This document shows, piece after piece, positions 1-9,087 of a stretch of 64,000 nucleotides of DNA (position 1 is its first letter; every line of letters starts with the position of its first letter). The stretch comes from an uncultured bacterium (lineage in GTDB: Bacteria; Bacillota; Clostridia; Lachnospirales; Lachnospiraceae): contig CAJMNR010000005.1 in assembly GCA_905214875.1 (NCBI GenBank), positions 57,620 through 121,619 on the forward strand. The letters are read 5' to 3'. The position numbers were made by a program, and so were the translations under genes. The notes beneath the pieces were generated by a model. The model made no database searches. It was not told where the DNA came from and was given only the letters and a program-made list of their open reading frames with translations.

Positions 1-1395
1 TAATTCAAAGGATACTAATAAGACACCGCTACCAGCATCTCTTTGTTTTACTAATTGTTTGTGTACGAATTCAATTGCACCAACGTCAAGACCACGTGTT
101 GGCTGTACTGCGATTAATAAATCAGGATTTCTATCGATTTCTCTACCAATAATAATCTTTTGCTGGTTACCACCTGACATACTTCTTGCAATTGTACGTG
201 CACCTTGTCCAGAACGAATATCAAACTTCTCTATTAAGCTGTTTGCATGTTCTTTAATCTTACCAAAACGTAAAAATCCACCTTTTTGGTAAGTTGGTTC
301 AAAATATTCTTGAAGTACAGCATTTTCTGCAACTGTATAATCAAGAACTAAACCATGACGATGACGATCTTCTGGAATATGACCAATTCCATGAGTATTT
401 TTATAACGGATGGATTTATATGTTACATCTTCTCCGTTTAAATATACATGTCCGCCATCTAATTTCATTAATCCAGTAATCGCCTGAATTAATTCGCTTT
501 GACCGTTTCCGTCGATACCAGCGATACTAACGATTTCACCTTTTTTCACTTCAAAGTTAACATCATCTACAACGAATGTCGTACTACCTTCACGTTTAGA
601 CTTCACTTTTAAGTTTTCAAGTTTTAAAACAGTCTCTGTTGGTTTTGCTTCAGTCTTTTCGATGTTTAAGTTAACTTTACGTCCAACCATCATTTCTGAC
701 ATTTGTTCTTTGTCTGTTGTCTTAACATCGATTGTGCCAATATAACGTCCTCTACGAAGTACGGAGCAACGATTTGCAACCTCTTTGATTTCGTTTAATT
801 TATGAGTAATAAAGATAATTGATTTACCTTCTTTTACTAACTCTTTCATAATTGACATTAATTCATCAATTTCTTGAGGAGTTAAAACTGCTGTAGGTTC
901 GTCAAAGATTAAAATCTCATTATCACGATATAACATCTTAAGGATTTCAACACGTTGTTGCATTCCTACTGAAATATCGCAAATATAAGCATCTGGGTCA
1001 ACCATAAGACGGTATTTTTTACTTAAAGCAATTACTTTTTCTCTTGCTTCTTCCATTTTCAAGAAACCACCGTTTACAGTTTCCATACCTAAAATAATGT
1101 TTTGTAAAACAGTAAAATTATGAACTAATTTGAAGTGTTGATGTACCATACCGATTCCTAACTCGTTAGCGTCTAACGGTCCGTTAATCTTCACTTCTTT
1201 TCCTTTTACTTTAATGCACCCTTTTTCCGGCTGGTAAAGACCAAAAAGTACACTCATAAGCGTAGACTTTCCTGCACCATTCTCACCAAGAAGCGCATGG
1301 ATTTCGCCTTTTTTTACTTGCAATGTTATATTATCATTAGCGACAATCCCTGGAAACTCTTTTCTGATGCCGAGCATCTCTATAACATAGTCCAC
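1..1395 (-). CDS. BMP-family (nucleoside-type) ABC transporter ATP-binding protein, 3' end outside window
   Basis: The protein is the cytoplasmic ATPase of a sugar/nucleoside-type importer and carries two fused ABC domains. It runs off the left edge, with about 465 codons present of roughly 510 expected for the family. A Walker A motif GENGAGKST lies near residues 37-45, and an ABC signature of the SVGMQQRVEI type is followed by a Walker B/DEPTAVLTP stretch. The start is GTG at 1395 behind an AAAGGAGG ribosome binding site. It lies downstream of the BMP binding lipoprotein on the same strand, which makes a purine-nucleoside importer the likely role; permease genes should follow beyond the window. 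The substrate is inferred only from the neighbouring BMP protein. Confidence 0.9.
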   Translation of the reverse strand, partial: MDYVIEMLGIRKEFPGIVANDNITLQVKKGEIHALLGENGAGKSTLMSVLFGLYQPEKGCIKVKGKEVKINGPLDANELGIGMVHQHFKLVHNFTVLQNIILGMETVNGGFLKMEEAREKVIALSKKYRLMVDPDAYICDISVGMQQRVEILKMLYRDNEILIFDEPTAVLTPQEIDELMSIMKELVKEGKSIIFITHKLNEIKEVANRCSVLRRGRYIGTIDVKTTDKEQMSEMMVGRKVNLNIEKTEAKPTETVLKLENLKVKSKREGSTTFVVDDVNFEVKKGEIVSIAGIDGNGQSELIQAITGLMKLDGGHVYLNGEDVTYKSIRYKNTHGIGHIPEDRHRHGLVLDYTVAENAVLQEYFEPTYQKGGFLRFGKIKEHANSLIEKFDIRSGQGARTIARSMSGGNQQKIIIGREIDRNPDLLIAVQPTRGLDVGAIEFVHKQLVKQRDAGSGVLLVSFEL

Positions 1396-1513
1396 TTTTA
1401 CTCCTCCTTTAAAGATCTAGTATTTTAATCGCTGGATACGAATTATGACATTTTTCATATAGTATTAGTGTATACAGATTTCTCATTTAATATCTATCAT
1501 TGTTTGCAAAAAA

Positions 1514-1576
1514 TAGCTGTAGTAATTTGGCTATATACTCTGCATTAAGAATATATTAGTCAAAAGACTACAGCTA
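1514..1576 (-). terminator. Candidate intrinsic (partial) terminator between binding-protein and ATPase genes
   Basis: A perfect 10-bp inverted repeat (TAGCTGTAGT / ACTACAGCTA, arms 1514-1523 and 1567-1576) has a 43-nt loop and is followed on the minus strand by six T. It sits just after the lipoprotein stop codon and before the ATPase gene, where partial termination would give excess binding protein over ATPase. Confidence 0.55.
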
Positions 1577-1610
1577 CACTCTAACAATTACAACATAATC
1601 TTATATAGTA

Positions 1611-2717
1611 CTAACCAATTAAATTAACCTTTACATTAGATACGCCAAGATCTGTTACAAGTTTTGCATCACTTTCAACTTTTAAAGCGATTTTGCCGTC
1701 TTTTAATTGAGCAAAAACAGTATCATAGTCGTCTTTTGTAAATTTAGTAAATTTAGATGAATCCATTGGAAGACCTACTGCTGCGTCTTGAGAACCAAGA
1801 ACTATGCTTTGTCCACCTTTGAAGCTTCCATCATAGATTGCTTTCATTTGACCGTAAACTGCTGTAGATAATTGCTTCATTGCTGAAGTAATTACTGTGT
1901 CAGATTCAGCTGATTGGTCAACGTCAACACCGATAACTTTTTTGTTTGCTGTACTAGCAGCTGACATAATTGAGTTACCAATAGAACCACCGCAAGCAAA
2001 GATTACTTCTGTTCCTTCGTTGTACCAAGAAGCTGCTAAAGATTGAACTTCTGGAGTTGCATCAAATGTACCTGTGTAGTTATATTTAATTTCTACATCA
2101 GTTAAGCCTAATTCTTTTGCAGCAAGGTCAGCACCTTGAACGAATCCGTATCCGTAACGGATAACTGCTGGAACTGCAATACCACCTAAGAAACCTAATT
2201 TCTTATAACCATCTTTTACTGCAGCATAACCAGCAAGGAAACCTGCTTCTTGCTCAGCGAAAGTGATAGAGATTACATTATCTTTGATCGTATAATCTTT
2301 TTCAGCTTCATCGTGTGGAGTACCATCTACTAAGATAATTTTTGTATCAGGATATTTCGTTTGTAAATCATAAACTGTTGTTTCAAATAAGAATCCGGAG
2401 CACACAATTACTTTAGCTCCACCTTTGATAGCTAATTCCATAGCTTCTGCATAAGCTTGTGTAGATTGTTCTTTAGGTTTGTAATACTTTTTAGTAATGT
2501 TGTTTTCAGTTGCGTATTGTTCTAAACCTGTCCAACAACCTTGGTTAAATGACTTATCGTCGATTGATCCTGAGTCAGTAACAAGTGCTAATTCAAACGT
2601 TGAACTATTGCTTGATTCCTTTTGAGATCCAGAATCATTCGATTTACTTTTAGATCCGCATGCTGTCAATGAAAATAAAGATAAGCATATACATAATGCC
2701 GATACTACTTTTTTCAT
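1611..2717 (-). CDS. BMP family ABC transporter substrate-binding lipoprotein
   Basis: This is the extracytoplasmic receptor of the importer whose ATPase follows it. The 368-residue protein starts with a lipoprotein signal peptide: MKK, a hydrophobic stretch and an LTAC lipobox with the lipidated Cys at residue 20, then a Ser/Lys/Asn-rich linker. The body matches the basic membrane protein (BMP/PnrA/TmpC) fold, with typical segments GSIDDKSFNQG and GGIAVPAVIRYGYGF. Members of this family bind purine nucleosides. The ATG at 2717 is chosen because an AGGAGG site lies 5-6 bases ahead, whereas a start eight codons further upstream would place that site inside the gene. A good promoter lies at 2760-2788. 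Confidence 0.93.
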   Translation of the reverse strand: MKKVVSALCICLSLFSLTACGSKSKSNDSGSQKESSNSSTFELALVTDSGSIDDKSFNQGCWTGLEQYATENNITKKYYKPKEQSTQAYAEAMELAIKGGAKVIVCSGFLFETTVYDLQTKYPDTKIILVDGTPHDEAEKDYTIKDNVISITFAEQEAGFLAGYAAVKDGYKKLGFLGGIAVPAVIRYGYGFVQGADLAAKELGLTDVEIKYNYTGTFDATPEVQSLAASWYNEGTEVIFACGGSIGNSIMSAASTANKKVIGVDVDQSAESDTVITSAMKQLSTAVYGQMKAIYDGSFKGGQSIVLGSQDAAVGLPMDSSKFTKFTKDDYDTVFAQLKDGKIALKVESDAKLVTDLGVSNVKVNLIG

Positions 2718-2759
2718 GTAACTTCCTCCTAATACTGTCATAATTTTTTTACAATTAGC

Positions 2760-2788
2760 ATAATATCATAAAAAATCTGGCTATACAA
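2760..2788 (-). promoter_or_regulatory. Sigma-A-type promoter of the BMP lipoprotein gene
   Basis: Reading the minus strand, TTGTAT (2783-2788) and TATTAT (2760-2765) are separated by 17 bases and lie about 40 bases upstream of the gene start. Confidence 0.6.
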
Positions 2789-2989
2789 CCCTGATTTACC
2801 AAAGTTTTTTATTTTGCACAATTTTTTTTGTTTTTTTAAATTTTTTCTGTTCATATATTATTTTTATTTAGTTTTTTCGAAAATTTCAAATATTATCCAT
2901 AATTAAACCAACTATTTTCCCCTTATTTCGTTATATTTTACCATATATATTGTTATTATATCCCGAATCGTCAAGTGTAACATCTGACA

Positions 2990-3133
2990 ATGAACAAAGT
3001 GTGTGTTCCACATACTCTCGCGTCTTTTTGCGTTTGTCAAAGAACGCACACTTTGCCCGCACCGAACCTGGTCTTGGTAGCGACATCTTCCTTTCAGGTG
3101 AGTGCGCATCACACGTCCCGCTTTTTGGGACAT
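2990..3133. other. Candidate structured RNA / leader of unknown class in a 526-bp gap
   Basis: The gap 2718-3243 has no convincing gene, but its middle is clearly more GC-rich and structured than the flanking AT-rich DNA. AAAGTGTGTGTTC (about 2996-3008) pairs with GAACGCACACTTT (about 3041-3053). CGCACCGAACC pairs with GGTGAGTGCG around 3058-3107. The block ends in GTCCC-7-GGGAC followed by ATTTTT on the plus strand. A weak plus-strand -10-like TATTATAT lies near 2954. I compared it by eye with SRP RNA, tmRNA, T-box and c-di-GMP riboswitch motifs and saw no match. Strand and function are undetermined. Confidence 0.3.
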
Positions 3134-3184
3134 TTTTAATTGTTAGGAAAGAGCTCGACAGAGAAATTTCCTAACAATTAAAAA
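3133..3184. repeat. Perfect 18-bp inverted repeat with 16-nt loop
   Basis: Arms 3133-3150 and 3167-3184 are exact reverse complements. There is no good T-run on the plus strand, so it may be a transcript end stem or a protein-binding palindrome rather than a simple terminator. Confidence 0.6.
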
Positions 3185-3221
3185 AAGGCTTAATAAGTAA
3201 GTTTTTCCCTTACCTATTAAG
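3181..3221 (-). terminator. Intrinsic terminator of udk
   Basis: CTTAATAGGTAAG and CTTACTTATTAAG (arms 3209-3221 and 3189-3201) form a stem followed on the minus strand by CC and then a long T-run. It begins about 20 bases after the udk stop. Confidence 0.8.
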
Positions 3222-3243
3222 TCTTTTAGAGTAATACATTTAT

Positions 3244-3873
3244 TTAGTTATGATTGTATCCGTTTAATAATAATTTGAGATGTTCTTTTAAGATACGAAT
3301 ACCTGTTTTGTTTTCTCCACCTCTAGGAATAATGATATCTGCATATTTCTTAGATGGTTCAACAAATTGCTCATGCATTGGTTTTACTGTATCTTTATAT
3401 TGTGTAAGAACTGATTCAATACTTCTTCCACGATCATGAATATCACGAGTGATTCTTCTCATTAATCTTTCGTCTGCATCTGTATCCACAAACACTTTAA
3501 TATCCATTAAGTCTCTTAACTCTGTATCTTCTAAGATAAGGATTCCTTCCACGATGATAACTTTCTTAGGTTCTACTAATACAGTTTCATTCGATCTTGT
3601 ATGCATCGCATAATCGTAAACAGGGCGATAAATTGCTCTTCCTTCTTTTAACGCCTTCACATCTTCAATCATCTTCGCTGTATCAAATGAAGATGGATGA
3701 TCATAGTTTAATTTGCTTCTCTCTTCTAATGGCATATCATCATGAGCCCAATAATAATTGTCATGACTAATTAACTCTATATCATTTTTAAAATATTCTT
3801 TTATCATGTTTACAATAGTAGTCTTGCCCGATGCTGAACCGCCCGCAATACCAACAATACATACACTGTTCAT
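3244..3873 (-). CDS. udk: Uridine kinase
   Basis: The enzyme phosphorylates uridine and cytidine to UMP and CMP in the pyrimidine salvage pathway, in the cytoplasm. The 209-residue length is typical. The P-loop GGSASGKTT lies at residues 11-19, and the SHDNYYW, NYDHPSSFDT and family-typical YDYAMHTR segments follow. It is a single-gene unit by position, with a terminator directly downstream. It lies upstream of the nucleoside-type importer but is separated from it by a terminator and a structured gap, so any functional link to uptake is inference. Confidence 0.95.
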   Translation of the reverse strand: MNSVCIVGIAGGSASGKTTIVNMIKEYFKNDIELISHDNYYWAHDDMPLEERSKLNYDHPSSFDTAKMIEDVKALKEGRAIYRPVYDYAMHTRSNETVLVEPKKVIIVEGILILEDTELRDLMDIKVFVDTDADERLMRRITRDIHDRGRSIESVLTQYKDTVKPMHEQFVEPSKKYADIIIPRGGENKTGIRILKEHLKLLLNGYNHN

Positions 3874-4004
3874 ATAAATCCTCCGTAGTTGTTTATTATC
3901 TCTGCTAATCTTACTTATTAATTTAAATCATTATAACTTATAATAAAGAAATAATCATGTAGAAATTGTTACTAATATTATGGTATATTTTACCAATTAT
4001 TTAT

Positions 4005-4529
4005 TTAAACTATTTCGATGTGACACATCCTCATAGCGTTTAATGCGTTCTCGTGACTTTCTGGTGTTACACCCGCTGTTAAATCCTGATGAACACATAG
4101 TTTTACTTCCGGAATCGCTGCTTTTATAAGCATTGCATTGCTTATGGCACAGATATCCGTGCATACGCCTACCAAATCGACTTGTTCAAGAGTTTCTTCC
4201 GTATTTAATTCCGTCACATAGTCCATAAGCTCTTTCGAGCCAAACGTAGGCTTTAAGAATTCTTTTGCTTTTGCATTTTTTAATGCTTGATCTATTTTAT
4301 CTACAACCTGCCAACCAGCAGTTCCTTTTATACAATGTGCTACAGGTAAATGTTCCCCTTCCATCGTATGTAAGTAGTCTTCCCCATGAGTGTCTTTTGT
4401 ATAAACAACTGTTCCATCGTAATCATTTACAAAGGATGCTATCCCATCGACAATCTGGCATGCTTCTTTTGTTCCGAGCACTCCAGTTACAAAATCGTTT
4501 TGCATATCAATTACAACTAATAATTTCAC
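4005..4529 (-). CDS. Isochorismatase-family cysteine hydrolase (nicotinamidase-like)
   Basis: A 174-residue protein of the isochorismatase-like fold. The expected triad is visible: Asp in VVIDMQNDF near residue 10, Lys in FLKPTFGS, and the nucleophile Cys in GVCTDICAISNA. The cis-peptide region before the Cys is also conserved. Short members of this family are usually nicotinamidases or related amidases. The metal-binding DxHxxxH segment of true nicotinamidases is only partly apparent (KDTHGEDYLHTMEGEH), so the substrate is left open. It stands alone between udk and the tRNA-modification pair. Confidence 0.85.
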   Translation of the reverse strand: MKLLVVIDMQNDFVTGVLGTKEACQIVDGIASFVNDYDGTVVYTKDTHGEDYLHTMEGEHLPVAHCIKGTAGWQVVDKIDQALKNAKAKEFLKPTFGSKELMDYVTELNTEETLEQVDLVGVCTDICAISNAMLIKAAIPEVKLCVHQDLTAGVTPESHENALNAMRMCHIEIV

Positions 4530-4626
4530 ACTAACTGCGCCTCCTAAACATCAAGCTTTTTGCTTATAAAGATAGGAGGATCATCGAATAAATAACTGTT
4601 TCGATATATCCTCCTTAAGAATTCTA

Positions 4627-5862
4627 TTATGCTTCTTTTCTTCTAATGATATCGAATTCAGCTAATTCTACACCAAAATCAACAAAGATTTTTTGTTTTG
4701 GATGTGGACAGCTTTCCATTTCATTACCATCTTCATCAGTGATACGTTTTACAGTTGCAATAATATTTTCTCCTGATGGCTTCATGATTTCCAATTCTTC
4801 GCCAACAGAGAATTTATTACGTTGCTCTAATTCATAGAGACCTTCACTGTTCTTTCCACTGATTTTTCCAAGATAGCTATATCCTTTGATATACGTATTG
4901 TTGTCATAGATTTGTGACTCACTATCTGGTTTATTATAGAAGAAACCAGTTGTATATTTACGATACGTACACTTTGCAATTTCATCCCAGTAATGAGGAA
5001 TATTCTTTTCATATAGTGCTGGATCTGTGAAATAATCATCAATTGCCTGACGATATGTTCTTGCAACAGATGCAACATAAAGAGCCGTTTTCATACGACC
5101 TTCAACTTTTAAGGAATCAATACCTGCGTGAATGATATCAGGAATATGATCGATCATACATAAATCTTTTGAGTTAAAGATATATGTTCCTCTTTCATTT
5201 TCTTCGATTGGCATATATTCACCTGGTCTTGTTTCTTCTACGATATTATATTTCCAACGGCAAGCGTGTGTACAGCTTCCTCTGTTCGCATCTCTTCCTG
5301 TCATATAGTTGCTTAATAAACAACGACCGGAATATGCCATACACATAGCTCCGTGTACAAATGTTTCAATTTCTAAATCTTCTGGAATATGAGTACGGAT
5401 TTCTGCGATTTCTGCAATAGATAATTCTCTTGCAGTAACTACACGAGTTGCACCTAATTTGTGCCAGAAGTTAAATGTTGTATAGTTTGTGTTATTTGCT
5501 TGCGTACTGATATGACGTTCGATTTCCGGACATTCTTCGCCTGCAATTTCAAACATACCTGGATCAGAGATGATTAACGCATCTGGTTTCACTTCTCTTA
5601 ATTCTCTAAAATATTCTCTTGCACCTTTAAGGTCACCATTATGCGCAGTGATATTAGCAGTTACATAAACTTTCTTACCAAATTTATGTGCGTATTTTAC
5701 GCCTTCGATCATATCTTCTTTTGAGAAGTTTTTTGCTTTTGCACGTAAACCGTACATTTCACCACCGATGTAAACCGCATCAGCACCATATTGAATTGCA
5801 ACCTGTAAAACTTCTAAATTACTAGCAGGAATTAATAATTCTGGTTTTTTTCTTTCAAACAT
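4627..5862 (-). CDS. trhP: U32-family protein, tRNA 5-hydroxyuridine synthesis (TrhP-like)
   Basis: A 411-residue peptidase-U32 family member. In bacteria these proteins (TrhP; YrrN/YrrO in Bacillus) help hydroxylate the wobble uridine U34 of tRNA and are not working proteases. The signature HGAMCMAYSGRCLLSNY is present with its conserved cysteines, and further Cys follow in RGSCTHACRW, suggesting an iron-sulfur site. The gene starts 15 bases after the trmR stop, and TrmR methylates exactly the hydroxyl group that TrhP creates, so the two form a functional operon. Bacillus has two U32 proteins here; only one is present in this window. Confidence 0.88.
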   Translation of the reverse strand: MFERKKPELLIPASNLEVLQVAIQYGADAVYIGGEMYGLRAKAKNFSKEDMIEGVKYAHKFGKKVYVTANITAHNGDLKGAREYFRELREVKPDALIISDPGMFEIAGEECPEIERHISTQANNTNYTTFNFWHKLGATRVVTARELSIAEIAEIRTHIPEDLEIETFVHGAMCMAYSGRCLLSNYMTGRDANRGSCTHACRWKYNIVEETRPGEYMPIEENERGTYIFNSKDLCMIDHIPDIIHAGIDSLKVEGRMKTALYVASVARTYRQAIDDYFTDPALYEKNIPHYWDEIAKCTYRKYTTGFFYNKPDSESQIYDNNTYIKGYSYLGKISGKNSEGLYELEQRNKFSVGEELEIMKPSGENIIATVKRITDEDGNEMESCPHPKQKIFVDFGVELAEFDIIRRKEA

Positions 5863-5877
5863 TTTTCTCTCTACTTT

Positions 5878-6534
5878 CTATTTAATAACTTTATAACTTA
5901 ATGTCACGCCATCGCCGATTGGTAAAACGACAGAATCAAAGGATTCATGATGTGTGAGAGTATATAGATACTCTCTCATTCTGCTATGAATCGTTCTATT
6001 TCTTCGTGTTACTCCAAATCTGGATTCTACCACATCACCATCTTGCAACACATTATCAGATACTAATAAACCGCCTTCTTTTAATAATGTAAACACATTA
6101 TCTAAGAAATTAATATATTGCCCTTTTGCGGCATCCATAAAAATAAAATCGAACTGTTCACCTTTGCTGACTAACTCTGCAAGAATATCCGTCGCATCAC
6201 CTTCTAATAATGTGATTACTTCATCTCTTCCTGTTGCTTTCAGATTAGCCTTTGCTCTTTCGATTCTTCCTTCATTTCTCTCGATTGTCGTAATCGTAGC
6301 CCCTTTTGGCATATATTCCGACATAAGGATTGCGGAGAACCCTACTGCACATCCCACTTCTAGGATTCTCATAGGTCTATTGTTGTGCATAAGGAAGCGA
6401 AGCAATGATTGCGTTGGTTTTTTAATAATTGGTACATGAGTTCTTAATGCCTCCTGTTCAATTGTCCATAAAAACTCAGGTAAATCTTGTTCTAATGAAA
6501 AAATATAACTTGCAATTCTTTCGTTACCAATCAC
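5878..6534 (-). CDS. trmR: tRNA 5-hydroxyuridine O-methyltransferase (TrmR/YrrM)
   Basis: A 218-residue class I SAM-dependent O-methyltransferase. The SAM-binding motif LEVGCAVGFSA is near residue 60, and the family metal-site segments FIFMDAAKGQY and DNVLQDGDV follow. By family and by its coupling to the U32 gene it should convert ho5U34 to mo5U34 in tRNA. The start is GTG at 6534 behind GGAGAACGAAC. Another small-molecule O-methyltransferase activity cannot be excluded by sequence, but the gene pairing is strongly in favour of the tRNA role. Confidence 0.85.
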   Translation of the reverse strand: MIGNERIASYIFSLEQDLPEFLWTIEQEALRTHVPIIKKPTQSLLRFLMHNNRPMRILEVGCAVGFSAILMSEYMPKGATITTIERNEGRIERAKANLKATGRDEVITLLEGDATDILAELVSKGEQFDFIFMDAAKGQYINFLDNVFTLLKEGGLLVSDNVLQDGDVVESRFGVTRRNRTIHSRMREYLYTLTHHESFDSVVLPIGDGVTLSYKVIK

Positions 6535-6769
6535 GTTCGTTCTCCTATCTTTCTAATTCTAACTATTCTCTCATGACGTATATTTCGTCACAACTCCCTA
6601 TAGTACTATATTTTTCACATAAAATCAACTGACTAACAATTATTTATAGTTTTTCCATTCTCGAAAGGTCTATACTTCTATCTGTTCCTTCTTATTTGAT
6701 GCTACGAATTGTGCCTGCTTATTTGTGAAAGTACTACAATTACTATTATAATTACAAAGCCCCATAGAC

Positions 6770-6805
6770 AAAGCCCCATCACAACTAAACATGTGATGGG
6801 GCTTT
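6770..6805 (-). terminator. Terminator after the mltG-like gene
   Basis: AAAGCCCCATCACA and TGTGATGGGGCTTT form a perfect 14-bp stem with an 8-nt loop just past the stop at 6819. The trailing T-run is weak on the minus strand. An extra copy of AAAGCCCCAT lies at 6756-6764. Confidence 0.65.
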
Positions 6806-6818
6806 AAATTCTTACTTT

Positions 6819-7280
6819 TTACGGTTTTTCTGTTGGAGTAGCGCTGGCCTTCGGTGATGCCGTTGCCTGCCCCGTAGAGTCTTCCGCTGTCGCTGTAGCT
6901 GTATTTGTAATGACCTCTAAGATCTTATCATAATTCATATCTGAACTAATAATATACGTCCCTGCTTTAATGTTCTCATTTGCAAGTTTTGCACGTACAT
7001 AGAAGGAATATTTGTTCTCTACAAGCTTGTATAGTTGAAGCTTCGAAGCAACACTCATAGTTGATTCATGATCTTCAATTACAACCTGTCTTTCATACGC
7101 ATGATCCGTATCTGTCACTGTGACATTACCGAATATCTCGTAAGAAAACGTATATGCACTTGTACAGGCCTTCAATATAACGACTGCAACAATGCAATAA
7201 AAGACTATATTCAAAAGAACATGCAATATTCCACTCGTTACTTTAAGCACTACTCGTGTCTTCATCGAAGAGTCGTCCAT
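6819..7280 (-). CDS. Short YceG/MltG-like membrane protein lacking the catalytic domain
   Basis: A 153-residue protein with one membrane segment near residues 15-42, followed by a domain of about 80 residues resembling the N-terminal LysM-like part of MltG: it contains STMSVASKL, KAGTYIISSDMNYDKILEVI. It ends in a Thr/Ala/Pro-rich tail. Full MltG proteins are about 330-350 residues and have a catalytic YceG domain, which is absent here. The start is ATG at 7280 behind GGAGGGATAAG. It directly follows rnj by 27 bases. Short MltG-like proteins occur in clostridia, so this is probably an intact gene rather than a truncation. The function is unknown; peptidoglycan binding is a guess from the domain. 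Confidence 0.7.
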   Translation of the reverse strand: MDDSSMKTRVVLKVTSGILHVLLNIVFYCIVAVVILKACTSAYTFSYEIFGNVTVTDTDHAYERQVVIEDHESTMSVASKLQLYKLVENKYSFYVRAKLANENIKAGTYIISSDMNYDKILEVITNTATATAEDSTGQATASPKASATPTEKP

Positions 7281-7307
7281 CTTATCCCTCCATGTTACCG
7301 TTTTTTC

Positions 7308-8978
7308 TTACACTTCCATAATAATTGGAAGAATCATAGGATTTCTCTTAGTTTTCTTCCAAATATAATCACTAAGTGAATCTTTCACTTCGTTCTTAAT
7401 CTTGCCCCAATCATTAACTCCATGTTCTAAGCAACGTTGTAATGCTTCATTTACACATTCCTTTGCTTCGTCCATTAAGTTTTCAGATTCTCTCACGTAA
7501 ACAAAACCACGAGAAACGATATCAGGACCGGATAATACTTGATTTGAGTATTTTTCTAAAGTTACTACGATGATAATCAAACCATTTTCAGATAAATGCT
7601 GACGATCACGTAATACAATATTACCAACATCGCCTACACCTAGACCATCCACAAGGATTGCACCGCATGGAACTCTTCCTGTAACTTCTGCTTTTTGTTC
7701 GCTTAATTCTAATACATCACCTGAGGAAATAATAAAGATATTGTCTTTTTCAATTCCTAACGACTCTGCTAATTCTGCATGACGTTTCAAATGACGATAT
7801 TCCCCATGAACAGGAATTGCATATTTTGGTTTCACTAATGTATAGATCAACTTAATTTCTTCCTGACAAGCATGTCCAGATACGTGAGTATCTTGGTAAA
7901 CAACCTTAGCACCTTTCATAGATAATTCATTGATAATTCTAGAAACCGCTTTTTCGTTACCTGGAATCGGAGAAGAACTTAAGATGATTGTATCCCCTGG
8001 TTTAATAGTAACTTTCTTATGGATACTGGATGCCATACGGGATAACGCTGCCATAGGCTCACCTTGAGATCCTGTAGTAATTAATACGATTTGTTCATCT
8101 GTATAGTTTTTCATCTGTTCAATATCGATTAAGATATTGTCTGGCACACTGATATATCCTAGTTCAACTGCTGTAGATACGATATTTACCATACTTCTGC
8201 CTTCTACAACAACTTTTCGACCATACTTATGCGCACTGTTTACTATCTGTTGTACACGGTCAACATTAGAAGCGAATGTCGCAACGATAATACGACTTCT
8301 TCTATTCTCTGCAAATATATTATCAAGAGTCTTACCAACTGTACTTTCTGACATTGTAAAACCTGGACGTTCTACGTTAGTACTGTCACAAAGTAACGCT
8401 AATACACCCTTTTTACCAATTTCACCAAAACGTTGTAAATCGATTGTTTCACCAAATACTGGTGTGTAATCAACTTTAAAGTCACCTGTATGAACGATAA
8501 TTCCTGCTGGAGTATAGATTGCAAGAGCTGTTGCATCTGCAATACTATGGTTCGTACGGATAAATTCAATTCTAAAACATCCAAGGTTAATAGATTGTCC
8601 GTATTTAATTACTTTACGTTTTGTTGATTTTAATAAATTATGCTCTTTTAATTTGTTCTCAATGATACCCATTGTTAACTTTGTAGCATAAATTGGAGCA
8701 TTTACTTCTTTTAATACATAAGGAAGGCCACCAATGTGATCTTCATGACCATGTGTGATAACAAACCCCTTTACCTTATGAATGTTTTCTTTTAAATATG
8801 TTACATCTGGTATTACTAAATCAATTCCCAACATTTCATCGTCTGGGAAAGATAAACCACAATCAACAACAATAATGCTGTCTTCAAATTCAAATGCGGT
8901 AATATTCATACCGATTTGTTCTAATCCTCCAAGGGGGATCATCTTCACTCCCTTGTCGCTTACTACTTTTGCTTTCAT
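7308..8978 (-). CDS. rnj: Ribonuclease J
   Basis: A 556-residue metallo-beta-lactamase/beta-CASP ribonuclease that degrades and matures RNA by endo- and 5'-exonucleolytic cleavage. The metal-binding motif HGHEDHIGGLPY is near residues 76-87. The beta-CASP part contains LLCDSTNVERPG, FASNVDRVQQ and GSQGEPMAALSRM, and the C-terminal half has HVSGHACQEEIKL and PVHGEYRHL. Length fits the RNase J family. It is followed closely by the MltG-like gene; a Fur-family gene lies upstream with a 109-bp gap. Confidence 0.95.
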   Translation of the reverse strand: MKAKVVSDKGVKMIPLGGLEQIGMNITAFEFEDSIIVVDCGLSFPDDEMLGIDLVIPDVTYLKENIHKVKGFVITHGHEDHIGGLPYVLKEVNAPIYATKLTMGIIENKLKEHNLLKSTKRKVIKYGQSINLGCFRIEFIRTNHSIADATALAIYTPAGIIVHTGDFKVDYTPVFGETIDLQRFGEIGKKGVLALLCDSTNVERPGFTMSESTVGKTLDNIFAENRRSRIIVATFASNVDRVQQIVNSAHKYGRKVVVEGRSMVNIVSTAVELGYISVPDNILIDIEQMKNYTDEQIVLITTGSQGEPMAALSRMASSIHKKVTIKPGDTIILSSSPIPGNEKAVSRIINELSMKGAKVVYQDTHVSGHACQEEIKLIYTLVKPKYAIPVHGEYRHLKRHAELAESLGIEKDNIFIISSGDVLELSEQKAEVTGRVPCGAILVDGLGVGDVGNIVLRDRQHLSENGLIIIVVTLEKYSNQVLSGPDIVSRGFVYVRESENLMDEAKECVNEALQRCLEHGVNDWGKIKNEVKDSLSDYIWKKTKRNPMILPIIMEV

Positions 8979-9087
8979 AATTGCACCTCCATATTATTAT
9001 GTAAGGCAAAAATCAAGGCACAATCTTTGTTAGAAATAGACACTTAATTATCCATACTTCGTCATCTTACTATATTAAGCAAAAGCA

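Noticed and set aside
2912..3133. 73-residue minus-strand frame over the structured block
   Set aside because: No ribosome binding site, odd composition; overlaps strong secondary structure. Treated as RNA structure, not protein.
2990..3133. SRP RNA or 6S RNA identity for the structured block
   Set aside because: The GGAAGGAAGCAG core of SRP RNA is not present; 6S cannot be established by eye. Left unassigned.
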